Positions 10,066-18,810 are shown, numbered from the stretch's first letter. The stretch: DNA of 64,000 nucleotides from Amycolatopsis pretoriensis (GCF_900107925.1 NZ_FNUJ01000001.1:1178001-1242000), one strand, 5' to 3'. Notes: generated by a model from the letters alone, not told the origin. Translations and numbers: made by a program.

Positions 10066-10088
10066 CCCCTGCCGCGGACGTCCAGGGG
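10066..10088 (+). terminator. short hairpin after the peptide importer operon
   Basis: CCCCTG (10066-10071) and CAGGGG (10083-10088) can pair around an 11-base loop, six bases after the stop codon. No T-run follows, so termination efficiency is uncertain. It may act together with the palindromes that follow. Confidence 0.35.
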
Positions 10089-10097
10089 CGACGGCGA

Positions 10098-10122
10098 CGT
10101 CATGAACGAGTCGTTCATGACG
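10098..10122. repeat. intergenic palindrome 1 of 4
   Basis: Perfect palindrome with 12-base arms around a single G at 10110. The arms are CGTCATGAACGA and TCGTTCATGACG. It is the best-formed member of a four-copy cluster between the importer operon and the mannosyltransferase gene. Confidence 0.85.
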
Positions 10123-10129
10123 CCTGGCC

Positions 10130-10150
10130 TCATAAACGACTCGTTCATGA
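10130..10150. repeat. intergenic palindrome 2 of 4
   Basis: CATAAACGA (10131-10139), C, TCGTTCATG (10141-10149). The arms match at 8 of 9 positions. The right arm is the same as that of palindrome 1, showing that the two are copies. Confidence 0.8.
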
Positions 10151-10213
10151 CGTTCGGCCCGGCTCGACTGGGCCGGCTCCGCTCGGCTTGGCGGCCAGGG
10201 TTGGCTAGTGCCG

Positions 10214-10240
10214 AGGTCTTGAATGACTCATTCAGGACCT
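10214..10240. repeat. intergenic palindrome 3 of 4
   Basis: Arms AGGTCTTGAATGA and TCATTCAGGACCT flank a C at 10227 and match at 12 of 13 positions. It uses the same ATGA/TCAT core as palindromes 1 and 2 with a diverged outer part. Confidence 0.8.
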
Positions 10241-10245
10241 CCGAA

Positions 10246-10268
10246 GACCTGAATGAGTCGTTCAAGAC
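10246..10268. repeat. intergenic palindrome 4 of 4
   Basis: GACCTGAATGA, G, TCGTTCAAGAC, with arms matching at 8 of 11 positions. It resembles palindrome 3 read on the opposite strand, so copies 3 and 4 could also pair with each other as a larger cruciform or hairpin. Confidence 0.7.
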
Positions 10269-10348
10269 ACCCGGCGCCGGGAGCGGACCGGCGAAACCTG
10301 ACACTGCGGGAACTCCGCGCGAGCGCGGTGTGTAATCTCCGAACGGAA

Positions 10349-11884
10349 ATGGCGACCACCACCGACCCCACCCAGACGCCCTCGGCCGGGCTGGCCGAGC
10401 GGCTGCGCGTGCCCTCGCGATTCCCGTACCGCACGATCGCCATGGGCACGGTCGGCAGCACCCTGCTCATGCTGGCCGCGTTCGGCGCCGGCGGCATCCT
10501 GATCAAGGACCCCGTGCTCGGCCACGGCCCGCTGTCGTGGATCCGCTACGGCCACGGGCGCATGCTCGCCAACGCCGTCCTTTACGTCGGCTTCGGCCTC
10601 GTCGTGTGGGCCTGGGTCCGCCTCGGCCGCTACGTGCTGGCCGGGCGCATCGGCAGCCGCCCCATCCTGGTCGCCGCCGGGTGCTGGATGGCGCCGCTGC
10701 TCATCTCGCCGCCGCTGTTCACCCGCGACGTCTTCTCCTACCTCGGCCAGGGCGCCCAGCTGCTCTACGGGCTCGACCCGTACGCCAACGGACCCGCCGA
10801 GCTCGACGTCCTGCCGAACGTCGTGCAGAACGTCCACCCGCTCTGGCAGACCACGCCCGCGCCGTACGGGCCGCTGTTCCTGCTCATCTCCAAGGGCGTC
10901 GTCGCGACCACCGGCGACAACATGATCCTCGGCGTCATCCTCATGCGCGTCGTGCTGCTGGTGGGCCTGGCCGGGACGCTGTGGGCGCTCCCGCGGCTGG
11001 TCAAGCACCTCGGCGGCAAGCTCCCGGTCGCGCTGTGGCTCGCGGTGGCCAGCCCGATGATGGTGATCCACCTCTTCGGCGGCCCGCACAACGACCTGAT
11101 GATGCTCGCGTTCCTCACCATCGGCGTCCTGGCCGCCCTGGAACGCAGGCACGTCGTCGCGGTCGTCCTGGTCACGATCGGCATGCTGATCAAGCCGACG
11201 GCGGCGATCGCGCTGCCGTTCATCGTCTGGATGTGGGCCAACCACCTCGAAGGCGAATCGAAGGTCCGCAACTTCCTGCGCGCCGGCGCGGCCTCGGTGG
11301 GCCTGTTCCTGCCGGTGTTCGTCGCGGGCACGTGGATCTCGCTGGGCTCGCTGAACATGGGCTGGTGGTCCGGCCTCAAAGCCCCGCAGCTGATCGCGAA
11401 CTGGCTGAACATCCCCACCGGCATCGGCGAGGTGTTCTACAACCTGGTCCACATCGTCGTGGACGTCCAGGTGTCCCCGTTCGTGACGGTCGCCCGCGCG
11501 GCGGGCATGCTGGTCCTGATCGTCTTCGGCGTCCGCCAGTGGTGGCTCGCCCGCGGCGGCGGCACCGAGGCGGTCTACCGCGCCGGCATCTCCCTGCTGG
11601 CGGTCGCGATCCTCATGCCGCCGACCCTGCCGTGGTACCTGACCTGGGGTTTCGTGCTCCTGTCGGCGTTCAAGTGGCAGCCGCGGCACCTCGCGCTGGT
11701 GGTGGCGGTGTCGGTGTTCGTGACGCTGGTGTACTACCCGACGGGCGAGCAGGCCCTGTACGACTGGTGGTTCATCGCCCTGGTCGTGGTGGCGAGCCTG
11801 TACTCGGCGGCGTCCCTGCTGCGCCCGGACCCGCTGGGCATCATCGACGCGTGGCGCCGCCCGGAGAAGTTCCTCCGCGACTAG
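10349..11884 (+). CDS. mptB: polyprenol phosphomannose-dependent alpha-1,6-mannosyltransferase, MptB-like (GT-C)
   Basis: A 511-residue integral membrane protein with about a dozen hydrophobic segments and the GT-C fold layout. The N-terminal region (PLSWIRYGHGRMLANAVLY, then VWAWVRLGRYVLAG) matches the MptB family. In mycobacteria and corynebacteria, MptB extends the alpha-1,6-mannan core of lipomannan and lipoarabinomannan using polyprenyl-phosphomannose at the outer membrane face. An early acidic loop (LFTRDVFSYLGQG) probably carries the catalytic Asp. The ATG at 10349 follows the palindrome cluster, so the gene likely has its own promoter. It converges with the PPOX gene, whose stop overlaps by 4 bases. 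Confidence 0.8.
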   Translation: MATTTDPTQTPSAGLAERLRVPSRFPYRTIAMGTVGSTLLMLAAFGAGGILIKDPVLGHGPLSWIRYGHGRMLANAVLYVGFGLVVWAWVRLGRYVLAGRIGSRPILVAAGCWMAPLLISPPLFTRDVFSYLGQGAQLLYGLDPYANGPAELDVLPNVVQNVHPLWQTTPAPYGPLFLLISKGVVATTGDNMILGVILMRVVLLVGLAGTLWALPRLVKHLGGKLPVALWLAVASPMMVIHLFGGPHNDLMMLAFLTIGVLAALERRHVVAVVLVTIGMLIKPTAAIALPFIVWMWANHLEGESKVRNFLRAGAASVGLFLPVFVAGTWISLGSLNMGWWSGLKAPQLIANWLNIPTGIGEVFYNLVHIVVDVQVSPFVTVARAAGMLVLIVFGVRQWWLARGGGTEAVYRAGISLLAVAILMPPTLPWYLTWGFVLLSAFKWQPRHLALVVAVSVFVTLVYYPTGEQALYDWWFIALVVVASLYSAASLLRPDPLGIIDAWRRPEKFLRD

Positions 11885-12282
11885 GAACCCGTCCAGCCGC
11901 TCCACTTGTGCACTCGCGTCACCACGACCGCGTGCTCCGGCGGCCGCTTCCGGTACTGCGCGTACTTCTCCACCAGCCACGACACCGGCTCGGCACCCGG
12001 CGCCAGCACCCGAGCCGTGCCGTCCGCCCGCGTCCACCACAGCCGCGACCAGTCCTCGGCGTACCCGTCGGCCAGGAAGCACACCGCCGGGTTCTCCGCG
12101 ATGTTCGCCAGCCGTCGCAGCGCCACGGACGACTTCGGCTTGTGGTCCACCGCGAACACCACCTGATCACCCCGCACCGCGAACGTCACCGGCACCAGGT
12201 GCGGCACCCCGGCCGCCGACACCGTCGCCAGCCGGGCCACCCGCGCCGCCGCGAACCGGGAACGCGCCTCGTCCGGAGTCAC
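11881..12282 (-). CDS. PPOX-class F420-dependent oxidoreductase (TIGR03668-like)
   Basis: A 133-residue split-barrel flavin/deazaflavin-binding protein. The order of elements is RVARLATVSAAGVPHLVPVTF, then VVFAVDHKPKSS, then NPAVCFLADGYAEDWSRLWWTRADG. This is typical of the F420-dependent PPOX family of actinobacteria, which reduce small molecules with F420H2. The GTG at 12282 overlaps the stop of the LD-carboxypeptidase gene as GTGA, so this is the last gene of a three-gene minus-strand operon. The physiological substrate is unknown. Confidence 0.85.
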   Translation of the reverse strand: MTPDEARSRFAAARVARLATVSAAGVPHLVPVTFAVRGDQVVFAVDHKPKSSVALRRLANIAENPAVCFLADGYAEDWSRLWWTRADGTARVLAPGAEPVSWLVEKYAQYRKRPPEHAVVVTRVHKWSGWTGS

Positions 12283-13178
12283 GTCAGCGCGGGGGAGTCG
12301 AACGTCAACGTCCCCAGGTCCGCGTCCAGCGTCACCGGCACCCCCAGCGGCAACGTCGGCGACGACGCCACGTGCCCGAACCCGAACTCCTCCACCACCG
12401 GCACCCCCAACGGCCCCAGCCGGTCCAGCAGCAACGCCCGCACCTCCGCCGGATCCCCGCACGCCGCCCACGACCCCAGCACGATCCCGCGGACGCCTTC
12501 GAACCAGCCGGCGCGCAGCAGCTGCGTCAGCATCCGGTCCAACCGGTACACGCTCTCCGTGACGTCCTCCAGCAGCACCACCGCGTCCCGCGCCGAGCCC
12601 TGCTCCGGCGTCCCGATCCCCCCAGCCAGCAGCGACAGGTTCCCGCCCGTCAGCACCCCCGACGCCCGGCCCGGCACCAGCGCCGCACCGCCGCGCACCA
12701 CCACGTTCAGCTCGGGCTCGAACAGCGACCGCCGCAGGTGCTCGACCGCGAAGTCGTCGAACAGCACGCTCGCCGGCATCGGGGAGAACAAAGTGGACAG
12801 TCCCAAATGGACGTTCACCGCCCGGTGCAACGCCGTGACGTCCGACGACCCGGCCAGCACCTTCGGGCCCGCCTCTCCCAACGCGGCCCAGTCGACCAGG
12901 TCCAGCATCCGCTGCACGCCGTAGCCACCGCGCGCGGCCAGCACGCAGCGCACGCCCGGGTCCAGCCACGCCTCGGTGAACTCCGCCGCCCGCGCGGCGT
13001 CCGAACCGGACAGATAGGGCGGCGATCCGGGCGCGGCACGCACACACGGCCCGATGCGCAGCTCGACACCCCAGCCGCGCAGCACCGGGATCGCCTTCTC
13101 CAGCAGGTCCGCCGGCACCGGCCCGGCCGGCGCCACCAGCGCCACCGTGTCACCGGCCCGCAACCGTGGCGGCCTCAT
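12279..13178 (-). CDS. LD-carboxypeptidase (peptidase S66)
   Basis: A 299-residue cytosolic serine peptidase of family S66, which releases the terminal D-Ala from murein tetrapeptides during cell-wall recycling. The nucleophile is Ser112 in GSSDVTALH. The Glu of the triad is in EDVTESVYRLDRML and the His in GFGHVASSP near the C-terminus. The start overlaps the S9 peptidase stop in an ATGA. The neighbourhood (S9 peptidase here, M55 and M20 peptidases plus peptide importer 5 kb away) supports a role in handling cell-wall peptides, but S66 also includes MccF-like immunity enzymes. Confidence 0.9.
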   Translation of the reverse strand: MRPPRLRAGDTVALVAPAGPVPADLLEKAIPVLRGWGVELRIGPCVRAAPGSPPYLSGSDAARAAEFTEAWLDPGVRCVLAARGGYGVQRMLDLVDWAALGEAGPKVLAGSSDVTALHRAVNVHLGLSTLFSPMPASVLFDDFAVEHLRRSLFEPELNVVVRGGAALVPGRASGVLTGGNLSLLAGGIGTPEQGSARDAVVLLEDVTESVYRLDRMLTQLLRAGWFEGVRGIVLGSWAACGDPAEVRALLLDRLGPLGVPVVEEFGFGHVASSPTLPLGVPVTLDADLGTLTFDSPALT

Positions 13179-15094
13179 CGCGACAGCTCCAGCTTCGCGA
13201 CACCCGGCGTCTCGAAGCCGAGCACCTGGCCGTAGAACGACAGCTCCGCCTCCAGCGCCGCCACGATCGTCGCGGCCTGCCGGAACCCGTGCTGCTCCCC
13301 GGGGAACCGCTGGTAGGCGTACGGGATCCCGCGTCCTTCCAGCCCGGCGACGAACCGGTCCGCCTGCTCCGGCGGGCAGATCCGGTCCTCCAGCCCCTGC
13401 TGGAACAGCACCGGCCCGGCCAGCGACGCCGAGTTCGCCAGCGGCGACCGCTCGACGTACCGCTGCCGCGCCGCCGGCAGCGGCCCGACGAGCCCGTCGA
13501 GGTACCGCGACTCGAAGTCGTGCGTGTCGCCCTCGGTACCGGTCCAGCCCGCCAGGTCCAGCACCGGGAACATCACCGTGCCCGCCCGGTAGGTCTTCGT
13601 CGTCGTGAGCGACGCCGCCGCGGTGAACCCGCCCGCGCTGCCGCCGCGGATCGCCAGCCGGTCGCCGTCGGCCAGCCCGGCCGCCACCAGCGCCTCGGCC
13701 ACCGCGGCGCAGTCGGCGACGTCGACCACGCCCCACTGCTCCCGCAGCCGCTCCCGGTAGGCGCGCCCGAAACCGGTCGACCCGCCGTAGTTCACCGCCG
13801 CCACCGCGATGCCCCGGCTGGTGAAGTACGCCGGCTCCAGGTCCAGCGCCGGCAGGAACTGCCCGGTCGGCCCGCCGTGGACGTGCACCAGAAGCGGCGG
13901 CCGCTCGCCCGACGGCGCCTCGAAGTCCGGGTTCGCCGGCAGGTACAGCACCACCGGCACGGCCTCCCCGTCGGCGGTCGTGAACACCCGCTCCTGCGGC
14001 ACCGGCAGGTAGGCCGAGGGCAGCTCCGGCTGCGGCGTCAGGTCGGTGACGCGGCCGTCGAGGGCCACCCGCACCACCGCCGGCTCCCGGACCGGGCCGC
14101 CCGCCACCCCGGCGACCGCGTCGCCGAGCGCCGCGAGGCTCGTCGACGACCACGCCGTCAGCTCCTCCGCGACCGGGGTCACCGAACCGTCCGCCTCGTC
14201 GAGGACGGCGAGGCGCCCCGACACCAGCACCGCGTGCCGGCCGCCGCCGAGCGGCGCGAACCAGCGCGACCCCGTCTTCCACAGCGGTCCGCCGACCTCG
14301 CGCTCCACCGGCGCCAGGTTCACCACCGAGCCGTCGAGGCCGACGCGGTGCAGGTTCCACCAGCCGTCCGGGTCCAGCAGCGCCAGCACCGTCGACGGCG
14401 TCTCCCACTCGACCTGGCACACCGAGACGTCCGGACCGCCGGCCAGCACGCGGTGCGGCCCGAAGGACCCGTCCTCGGCCACGGGTGCCACGCACAGCTC
14501 GGTCCCGTCCCACGGCATCGCCGGGTGGTCCCAGCCGAACCACGCCGCGTGCCGCCCGTCCGGCGCGAGCTTCGGCGCGGTCAGGAAGTGGTGGCTCGCG
14601 GCCAGCACCCGTTCCCCGCCGCCGTCGACGGCGATCGCCACCAGCTCCCGCGCGATGTCGGTCGGACGCGGCCCCACAGCGCGCTCCCGCACCGCCCACA
14701 CCTCGCCGGGCCGCCCGGCCACGAGGTCGCCGTAACGCACTCCCTGGGGCTCCGCGGGCTCCGGCGTGACCGGCACGACACCGGTTTCGCCCACGGCGTA
14801 AACGCGCTGATCGGCCCAGTGCGTGAAGACCACCACACCGCCGGCGACCACCCACGGCCGCCCGCCGTACTCGTGCAGCCGGTTGCGCACGTTCCACGGC
14901 GCCGGCAGCACATCTTCCGTGCCGCCCGGACCGGCCTTCACCAGGGCGACCCGCCCCTGCTCACCGGGCCGCGCCTCGGCCCACCACACCTCGTCCCCGA
15001 CGACGTCGAGCCACTGCGGGCCGCCACCGGCGGCGGCCACCTCGGCGGCGGTGATGGGCGAGGACCAGGTTCCGTACGGCGAGATCCGAGACAC
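13175..15094 (-). CDS. S9 family prolyl-oligopeptidase-type peptidase
   Basis: A 639-residue serine peptidase with an N-terminal beta-propeller (about 1-370) and a C-terminal alpha/beta hydrolase domain. The catalytic Ser lies in RGGSAGGF (about 487), Asp in LEDRICPP (about 570) and His in GEQHGF (602). Family members are dipeptidyl- or acylaminoacyl-peptidases that act on short peptides; no signal peptide is present, so it is probably cytosolic. It starts with GTG at 15094; a TAGCCT -10 box lies 8 bases upstream without a clear Shine-Dalgarno sequence, suggesting a leaderless mRNA. It heads the operon with the S66 and PPOX genes. Confidence 0.9.
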   Translation of the reverse strand: MSRISPYGTWSSPITAAEVAAAGGGPQWLDVVGDEVWWAEARPGEQGRVALVKAGPGGTEDVLPAPWNVRNRLHEYGGRPWVVAGGVVVFTHWADQRVYAVGETGVVPVTPEPAEPQGVRYGDLVAGRPGEVWAVRERAVGPRPTDIARELVAIAVDGGGERVLAASHHFLTAPKLAPDGRHAAWFGWDHPAMPWDGTELCVAPVAEDGSFGPHRVLAGGPDVSVCQVEWETPSTVLALLDPDGWWNLHRVGLDGSVVNLAPVEREVGGPLWKTGSRWFAPLGGGRHAVLVSGRLAVLDEADGSVTPVAEELTAWSSTSLAALGDAVAGVAGGPVREPAVVRVALDGRVTDLTPQPELPSAYLPVPQERVFTTADGEAVPVVLYLPANPDFEAPSGERPPLLVHVHGGPTGQFLPALDLEPAYFTSRGIAVAAVNYGGSTGFGRAYRERLREQWGVVDVADCAAVAEALVAAGLADGDRLAIRGGSAGGFTAAASLTTTKTYRAGTVMFPVLDLAGWTGTEGDTHDFESRYLDGLVGPLPAARQRYVERSPLANSASLAGPVLFQQGLEDRICPPEQADRFVAGLEGRGIPYAYQRFPGEQHGFRQAATIVAALEAELSFYGQVLGFETPGVAKLELSR

Positions 15095-15170
15095 CCCCAG
15101 AGGCTAGCGGCCCGCGAAGGTGGGGCGGCGGATGCCGATCATGCGGCCGTGGCCTAGGGTCGACAGTGCT

Positions 15171-15746
15171 ATGTCTCGCGTAATCCACGTCTTCCGCCAG
15201 CCGGATCGGTTCGTCGCCGGCACCGTCGGCGAGCCCGGCGATCGCACGTTCTACCTCCAGGCTTCCGAGGACGTGCGCACCATCAGCGTCACCATCGAAA
15301 AGCAGCAGGTCGTCGTCCTCGCGGAGCGCCTCGGCTCGCTGCTGGAAGAGGTCGCCAGCCGCTTCGGTGCCGACGTCCCCGACGACGCCCCGGACGACCT
15401 CGTCGACCTCGACCCCCTCACCGTGCCGGTCGAGGAGGAGTTCCGCGTCGGCACCATGGGCCTGGGCTGGGACGCCGACAGCAGCGCCGTCGTCATCGAG
15501 TTGCTCGCCATCACCGAGGGCGAGGTCGACGAAACGGTCGTGCTGGACGACACCGAGGAGGGCCCGGACGCCGTCCGCGTCTTCCTCAGCCCGGCCGCCG
15601 CCCGCGCCTTCGCCGAGCGAGCCGACCGCGTCGTCAACGCCGGCCGCAAGCCCTGCCCGCTGTGCGGGGAGCCGCTCGACCCGAACGGGCACATCTGCCC
15701 CCGGCAGAACGGCTACCGGCGCGAGACCGAGGCGGACGAAGACTGA
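15171..15746 (+). CDS. DUF3090 family protein
   Basis: A 191-residue actinobacterial protein of unknown function, recognised by its start (SRVIHVFRQPDRFVAGTVGEPGDRTFYLQA) and by a C-terminal cysteine knuckle, CPLCGEPLDPNGHICPRQNG, which probably binds zinc. In many actinobacteria it sits in a conserved cluster with a phosphatase, an SCO1664-family protein and the mycothiol gene mshC; here the SCO1664-family gene follows two bases later. The ATG at 15171 is preceded by TAGGGT (15155-15160), a -10-like box that gives an almost leaderless transcript. Confidence 0.9.
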   Translation: MSRVIHVFRQPDRFVAGTVGEPGDRTFYLQASEDVRTISVTIEKQQVVVLAERLGSLLEEVASRFGADVPDDAPDDLVDLDPLTVPVEEEFRVGTMGLGWDADSSAVVIELLAITEGEVDETVVLDDTEEGPDAVRVFLSPAAARAFAERADRVVNAGRKPCPLCGEPLDPNGHICPRQNGYRRETEADED

Positions 15747-15748
15747 CC

Positions 15749-16552
15749 ATGGCCACGACCCCCGATCCGGCCGACCCGGCGTCCCGCGAGCTGGTCACCC
15801 ACGGCCGCATCGACGTCGAAGGCCGACTGGTCGACGCCTCCAACGTCACGCTCTTCTGCGCCATCGAGCTCGACGGCGTCACCGGCCGGGTCGTGTACAA
15901 GCCGGTGTCGGGGGAGCGGCCGCTGTGGGACTTCCCCGACGGCACCCTGGCCGGGCGCGAGGTCGCGACCGCGATCATCAGCGACACCGCCGGCATCGGC
16001 GCGATCCCGCCGACCGTGCTGCGCGACGGCCCGTTCGGCCCCGGCATGGTCCAGCTGTGGATCGAGACGACCGAGGACGACCTCGTCGAAGTCCTCCCGC
16101 CCGACGAAGTCCCCGACGGCTGGCGCCCGGTCCTGCACGCCCACGACCGGCTCGGCGAGCCCGCGGTGCTGGTCCACGCCGACCACCCCGGGCTGCGCGA
16201 CCTCGCCGTGCTCGACATCGTCGTCAACAACACCGACCGCAAGGGCGGGCACCTGCTGCCCGGCGTCGACGGCCGCGTCTACGGCGTCGACCACGGCATC
16301 TGCCTGCACACCGACCCGAAGCTGCGGACCGTCCTGTGGGGCTGGATCGGCGAGCCGGTGCCGCCGGACACCGTCGAGAAGCTGCGCAAGCTGCGCTCGG
16401 AACTCGACGGCGGCCTCGGCAAGACGCTCTCGGAGCACATCACCAAGTTCGAGGTCCGGGCCCTGGCCGAGCGCACCGACCTGCTGCTCGCCGAAGGCAT
16501 CTTCCCCGAGCCCGGTGACGACTGGCGCGCCATCCCGTGGCCGCTGTTCTAG
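15749..16552 (+). CDS. SCO1664 family protein (PI3/4-kinase-like fold)
   Basis: A 267-residue protein of the SCO1664 family, which shares a distant kinase-like fold with PI3/PI4 kinases. Visible elements are GRVVYKPVSGERPLWDFP (nucleotide-binding Lys), DIVVNNTDRKGGHLL (catalytic-loop-like) and VYGVDHGICLH (DHG in the place of the metal-binding motif). No substrate has been established that I know of. It follows the DUF3090 gene by two bases and overlaps the next gene by 16, so the three genes form one transcription unit. Confidence 0.9.
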   Translation: MATTPDPADPASRELVTHGRIDVEGRLVDASNVTLFCAIELDGVTGRVVYKPVSGERPLWDFPDGTLAGREVATAIISDTAGIGAIPPTVLRDGPFGPGMVQLWIETTEDDLVEVLPPDEVPDGWRPVLHAHDRLGEPAVLVHADHPGLRDLAVLDIVVNNTDRKGGHLLPGVDGRVYGVDHGICLHTDPKLRTVLWGWIGEPVPPDTVEKLRKLRSELDGGLGKTLSEHITKFEVRALAERTDLLLAEGIFPEPGDDWRAIPWPLF

Positions 16553-17424
16553 TCGACGACGCCACCCGCGCGCGGCTGACCGACCGCTTCGGCGCCGAGC
16601 TGGCCGAACCGTGGTGCGACGCCCTGCCGGACCTGGTCGCCCGGCTGAGCGCGAAGTGGCAGCTGACCGTCCGCGAGGCCCGGCCGGGCAACACCGGCCG
16701 CACGCTGCTGTGCACCGGCCCCGGCGGCGACCTGCGGGTTTTGAAGCTGACCCCGGACCCGGAGGTGGCCCGGCTGGAGTTCGCCGGTTTGCGGGCCTGG
16801 GCCGGCTGCCGACGGGCGGTGCAGGTCCTCGGCACCGACCTCGAAGCCGGCGCGATCCTGCTCGAAGGCCTGGTGCCCGGCACCGAACTGCGCGGCCGCC
16901 CGGTTCCGTGGCCGGAGCTCGGTGCGCTGCTCACCGAGCTGCACGCGGTCGCACCCCCGTCCGACCTGCCGCCGCTGACCGAGCGCGTGACGTTCATGTA
17001 CGACATCACCGAGCGCACCGTCCCGGGTTCGCCGGCCGAGGAGCACCTGACTCCCGAGCTTCTCGCGAGGGCCCGGAGCCGGGCCCTCGCCCTGGCCTCG
17101 GCGGGGCCGGTCGCGGTCGTGCACGGCGATCTGCACCCGGGCAACGTCCTCGACGCCGGCCCCGGCCGTGGCGCGGTCGCGATCGACCCGCGCCCGAGTG
17201 TCGGCGACCCCGCCTTCGACCTCGCGGACTGGCTCTACCTGCCCTTGGCCGCCGGCGGCACGCTCGAGGACGGCATCGAGGCACTCCGCCCGCACCTGCC
17301 CGGCCTCGACAGCGAACGAGCCCTGGCGTGGTGCGCCGCCCTGGCACCGCTGGCCGCCCACCCGCCGCTGCGCCGTCGCGAGCACACGCCGTTCACCGAT
17401 GCCCTGCTGGAGATGGCGCGCTGA
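16537..17424 (+). CDS. APH(6)/hydroxyurea-type phosphotransferase family protein
   Basis: A 295-residue small-molecule kinase. The catalytic loop HGDLHPGN (about 192-199) and the metal-binding IDPRPSVGDPAFDLADW (about 211-227) are intact. These match the streptomycin 6-phosphotransferase/hydroxyurea kinase family. The GTG at 16537 lies inside the previous gene (16-base overlap). Position in the DUF3090/SCO1664 operon argues for a housekeeping metabolite kinase rather than acquired resistance, but streptomycin phosphorylation cannot be excluded. Confidence 0.85.
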   Translation: MAAVLVDDATRARLTDRFGAELAEPWCDALPDLVARLSAKWQLTVREARPGNTGRTLLCTGPGGDLRVLKLTPDPEVARLEFAGLRAWAGCRRAVQVLGTDLEAGAILLEGLVPGTELRGRPVPWPELGALLTELHAVAPPSDLPPLTERVTFMYDITERTVPGSPAEEHLTPELLARARSRALALASAGPVAVVHGDLHPGNVLDAGPGRGAVAIDPRPSVGDPAFDLADWLYLPLAAGGTLEDGIEALRPHLPGLDSERALAWCAALAPLAAHPPLRRREHTPFTDALLEMAR

Positions 17425-17475
17425 CCGGCGTGGCATGACCCGTCCGGGTACCGATCACCACTAGGTTGCCTGGTC

Positions 17476-18291
17476 GTGCGCTCCCACTCGTATGACGACG
17501 TGCTCGCCGGCCCGCGCCGCAAGAAGGTGCCCGAAGTCCCGGCCGAACCCGGCCTGGTCGTCGAGGACCCGGCCAGCGGCTACTGCGGCGCGGTGGTGAA
17601 GATCGAGTACGGGAACGTCGTGCTCGAGGACGCCAAGGGCCGCCACCGCGTCTTCCCGCTCGCCCCCGCCGGGTTCCTGCTGGAGGGCAAGCCGGTCACG
17701 CTGGTGCCGTTCAGGGCCCCGGACAAGGCGCCGGCCCGGCAGGTCTCGGCGTCGGGCTCGGTCCGCGTCCAAGGCCTGAAGGCCCGCGTCGCCCGCGACT
17801 CGCGCATCTGGGTGGAGGGCAAGCACGACGCCGAGCTGGTCGAACGCGTCTGGGGCCACGACCTGCGCGTCGAGGGTGTCGTCGTGGAACCCCTCGACGG
17901 CGTCGACGTCCTGGCCGACCGGATCGCCGAGTTCGGCACCGGACCCGGCCGCCGCCTCGGCGTCCTCGTCGACCACCTCGTCCCCGGCAGCAAGGAGTCC
18001 CGGCTCGTCGAAGCCGTCCACGACGAGAACGTGCTGGTCACCGGCCACCCCTACATCGACGTCTGGGAAGCCGTGCGGCCCGCCGCCGTCGGGATCAGGG
18101 CGTGGCCGAAGATCCCGCGCGGCACCGAGTGGAAGCAGGGGATCTGCGACGCGCTCGGCTGGGGGCAACCTTACGAGGGCTGGCAACGTGTCCTGAGCGG
18201 AGTGAGCAGTTTCCGCGACCTCGAGACCCCGCTCATCGGGGCCGTGGAACGGCTCATCGACTTCGTCACCGAGCCGACGGAAGAGGGCTGA
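17476..18291 (+). CDS. DUF3097 family protein
   Basis: A 271-residue actinobacterial protein. An N-terminal small beta-rich region (about 1-90) is followed by RIWVEGKHDAELVERVWGHDLR, which resembles the start of a Toprim fold (conserved Glu in VEGKHD), and by an acidic loop in LGVLVDHLVPGSKE. This suggests nucleic-acid or metal-dependent phosphotransfer chemistry, but no function is established. GTG start at 17476; a TAGGTT box at 17462-17467 lies 8 bases upstream with no Shine-Dalgarno sequence, so the mRNA is probably leaderless. Confidence 0.88.
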   Translation: MRSHSYDDVLAGPRRKKVPEVPAEPGLVVEDPASGYCGAVVKIEYGNVVLEDAKGRHRVFPLAPAGFLLEGKPVTLVPFRAPDKAPARQVSASGSVRVQGLKARVARDSRIWVEGKHDAELVERVWGHDLRVEGVVVEPLDGVDVLADRIAEFGTGPGRRLGVLVDHLVPGSKESRLVEAVHDENVLVTGHPYIDVWEAVRPAAVGIRAWPKIPRGTEWKQGICDALGWGQPYEGWQRVLSGVSSFRDLETPLIGAVERLIDFVTEPTEEG

Positions 18292-18375
18292 ATGTCCGAA
18301 TTGTCCAAGGTCACGCGAAGGTCACGTCCCGTCACTGTCCCGGTGCGAACCGGCGCGATCTGAGAGCATGAAGCC

Positions 18376-18810
18376 ATGGCATGGGCAGTGGTCTGGTTGG
18401 TCGTCGGCATCGCCCTGATGATCGCGGAAGTCCTCTCCGGCGACTTCGTGCTGATCATGCTGGGCGTCGGCGCGCTGTTCGGCGCCGGAGCCGACGTGCT
18501 CACCGGGAACATCTTCATCGACGTCGCCGTGTTCGCCGTCGCCTCCGTCGGCATGCTCGTGCTGGTCCGTCCCGCGCTCAAGCGGCGCTTCCTGGCCGGC
18601 ACCGGGCACCGCACCGGCATCGAGGCCCTGATCGGCGCCCGCGCGGTCGTCGTGTCCACAGTGGACTACGAGGCCGGGCAGGTGAAGCTGGCCGGCGACG
18701 TCTGGTCGGCCCGCAGCCTCTCCGAGCACCACCCGCCGATCCAGCCCGGCACGGCGGTCACCGTCGTCGAGATCGCCGGCGCCACCGCCGTCGTGTCGGC
18801 CGAGCCGTGA
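18376..18810 (+). CDS. NfeD family membrane protein
   Basis: A 144-residue protein with two or three N-terminal transmembrane helices (about 4-24, 28-45, 50-66) and a C-terminal OB-fold domain (about 85-144, GARAVVVSTVDYEAGQVKLAGDVWSA is its centre). It is the short NfeD form that partners stomatin/flotillin-like SPFH proteins in membrane organisation and protein quality control. Two SPFH genes follow directly, the first overlapping as GTGA. ATG at 18376 is preceded by another in-frame-free ATG at 18367; the chosen start gives the family's usual N-terminus. Confidence 0.9.
   Translation: MAWAVVWLVVGIALMIAEVLSGDFVLIMLGVGALFGAGADVLTGNIFIDVAVFAVASVGMLVLVRPALKRRFLAGTGHRTGIEALIGARAVVVSTVDYEAGQVKLAGDVWSARSLSEHHPPIQPGTAVTVVEIAGATAVVSAEP

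Noticed and set aside
16537..17424. Acquired aminoglycoside resistance gene
   Set aside because: The kinase is embedded with overlaps in the conserved DUF3090/SCO1664 operon and has the same base composition as its neighbours, so recent acquisition for resistance is not supported.
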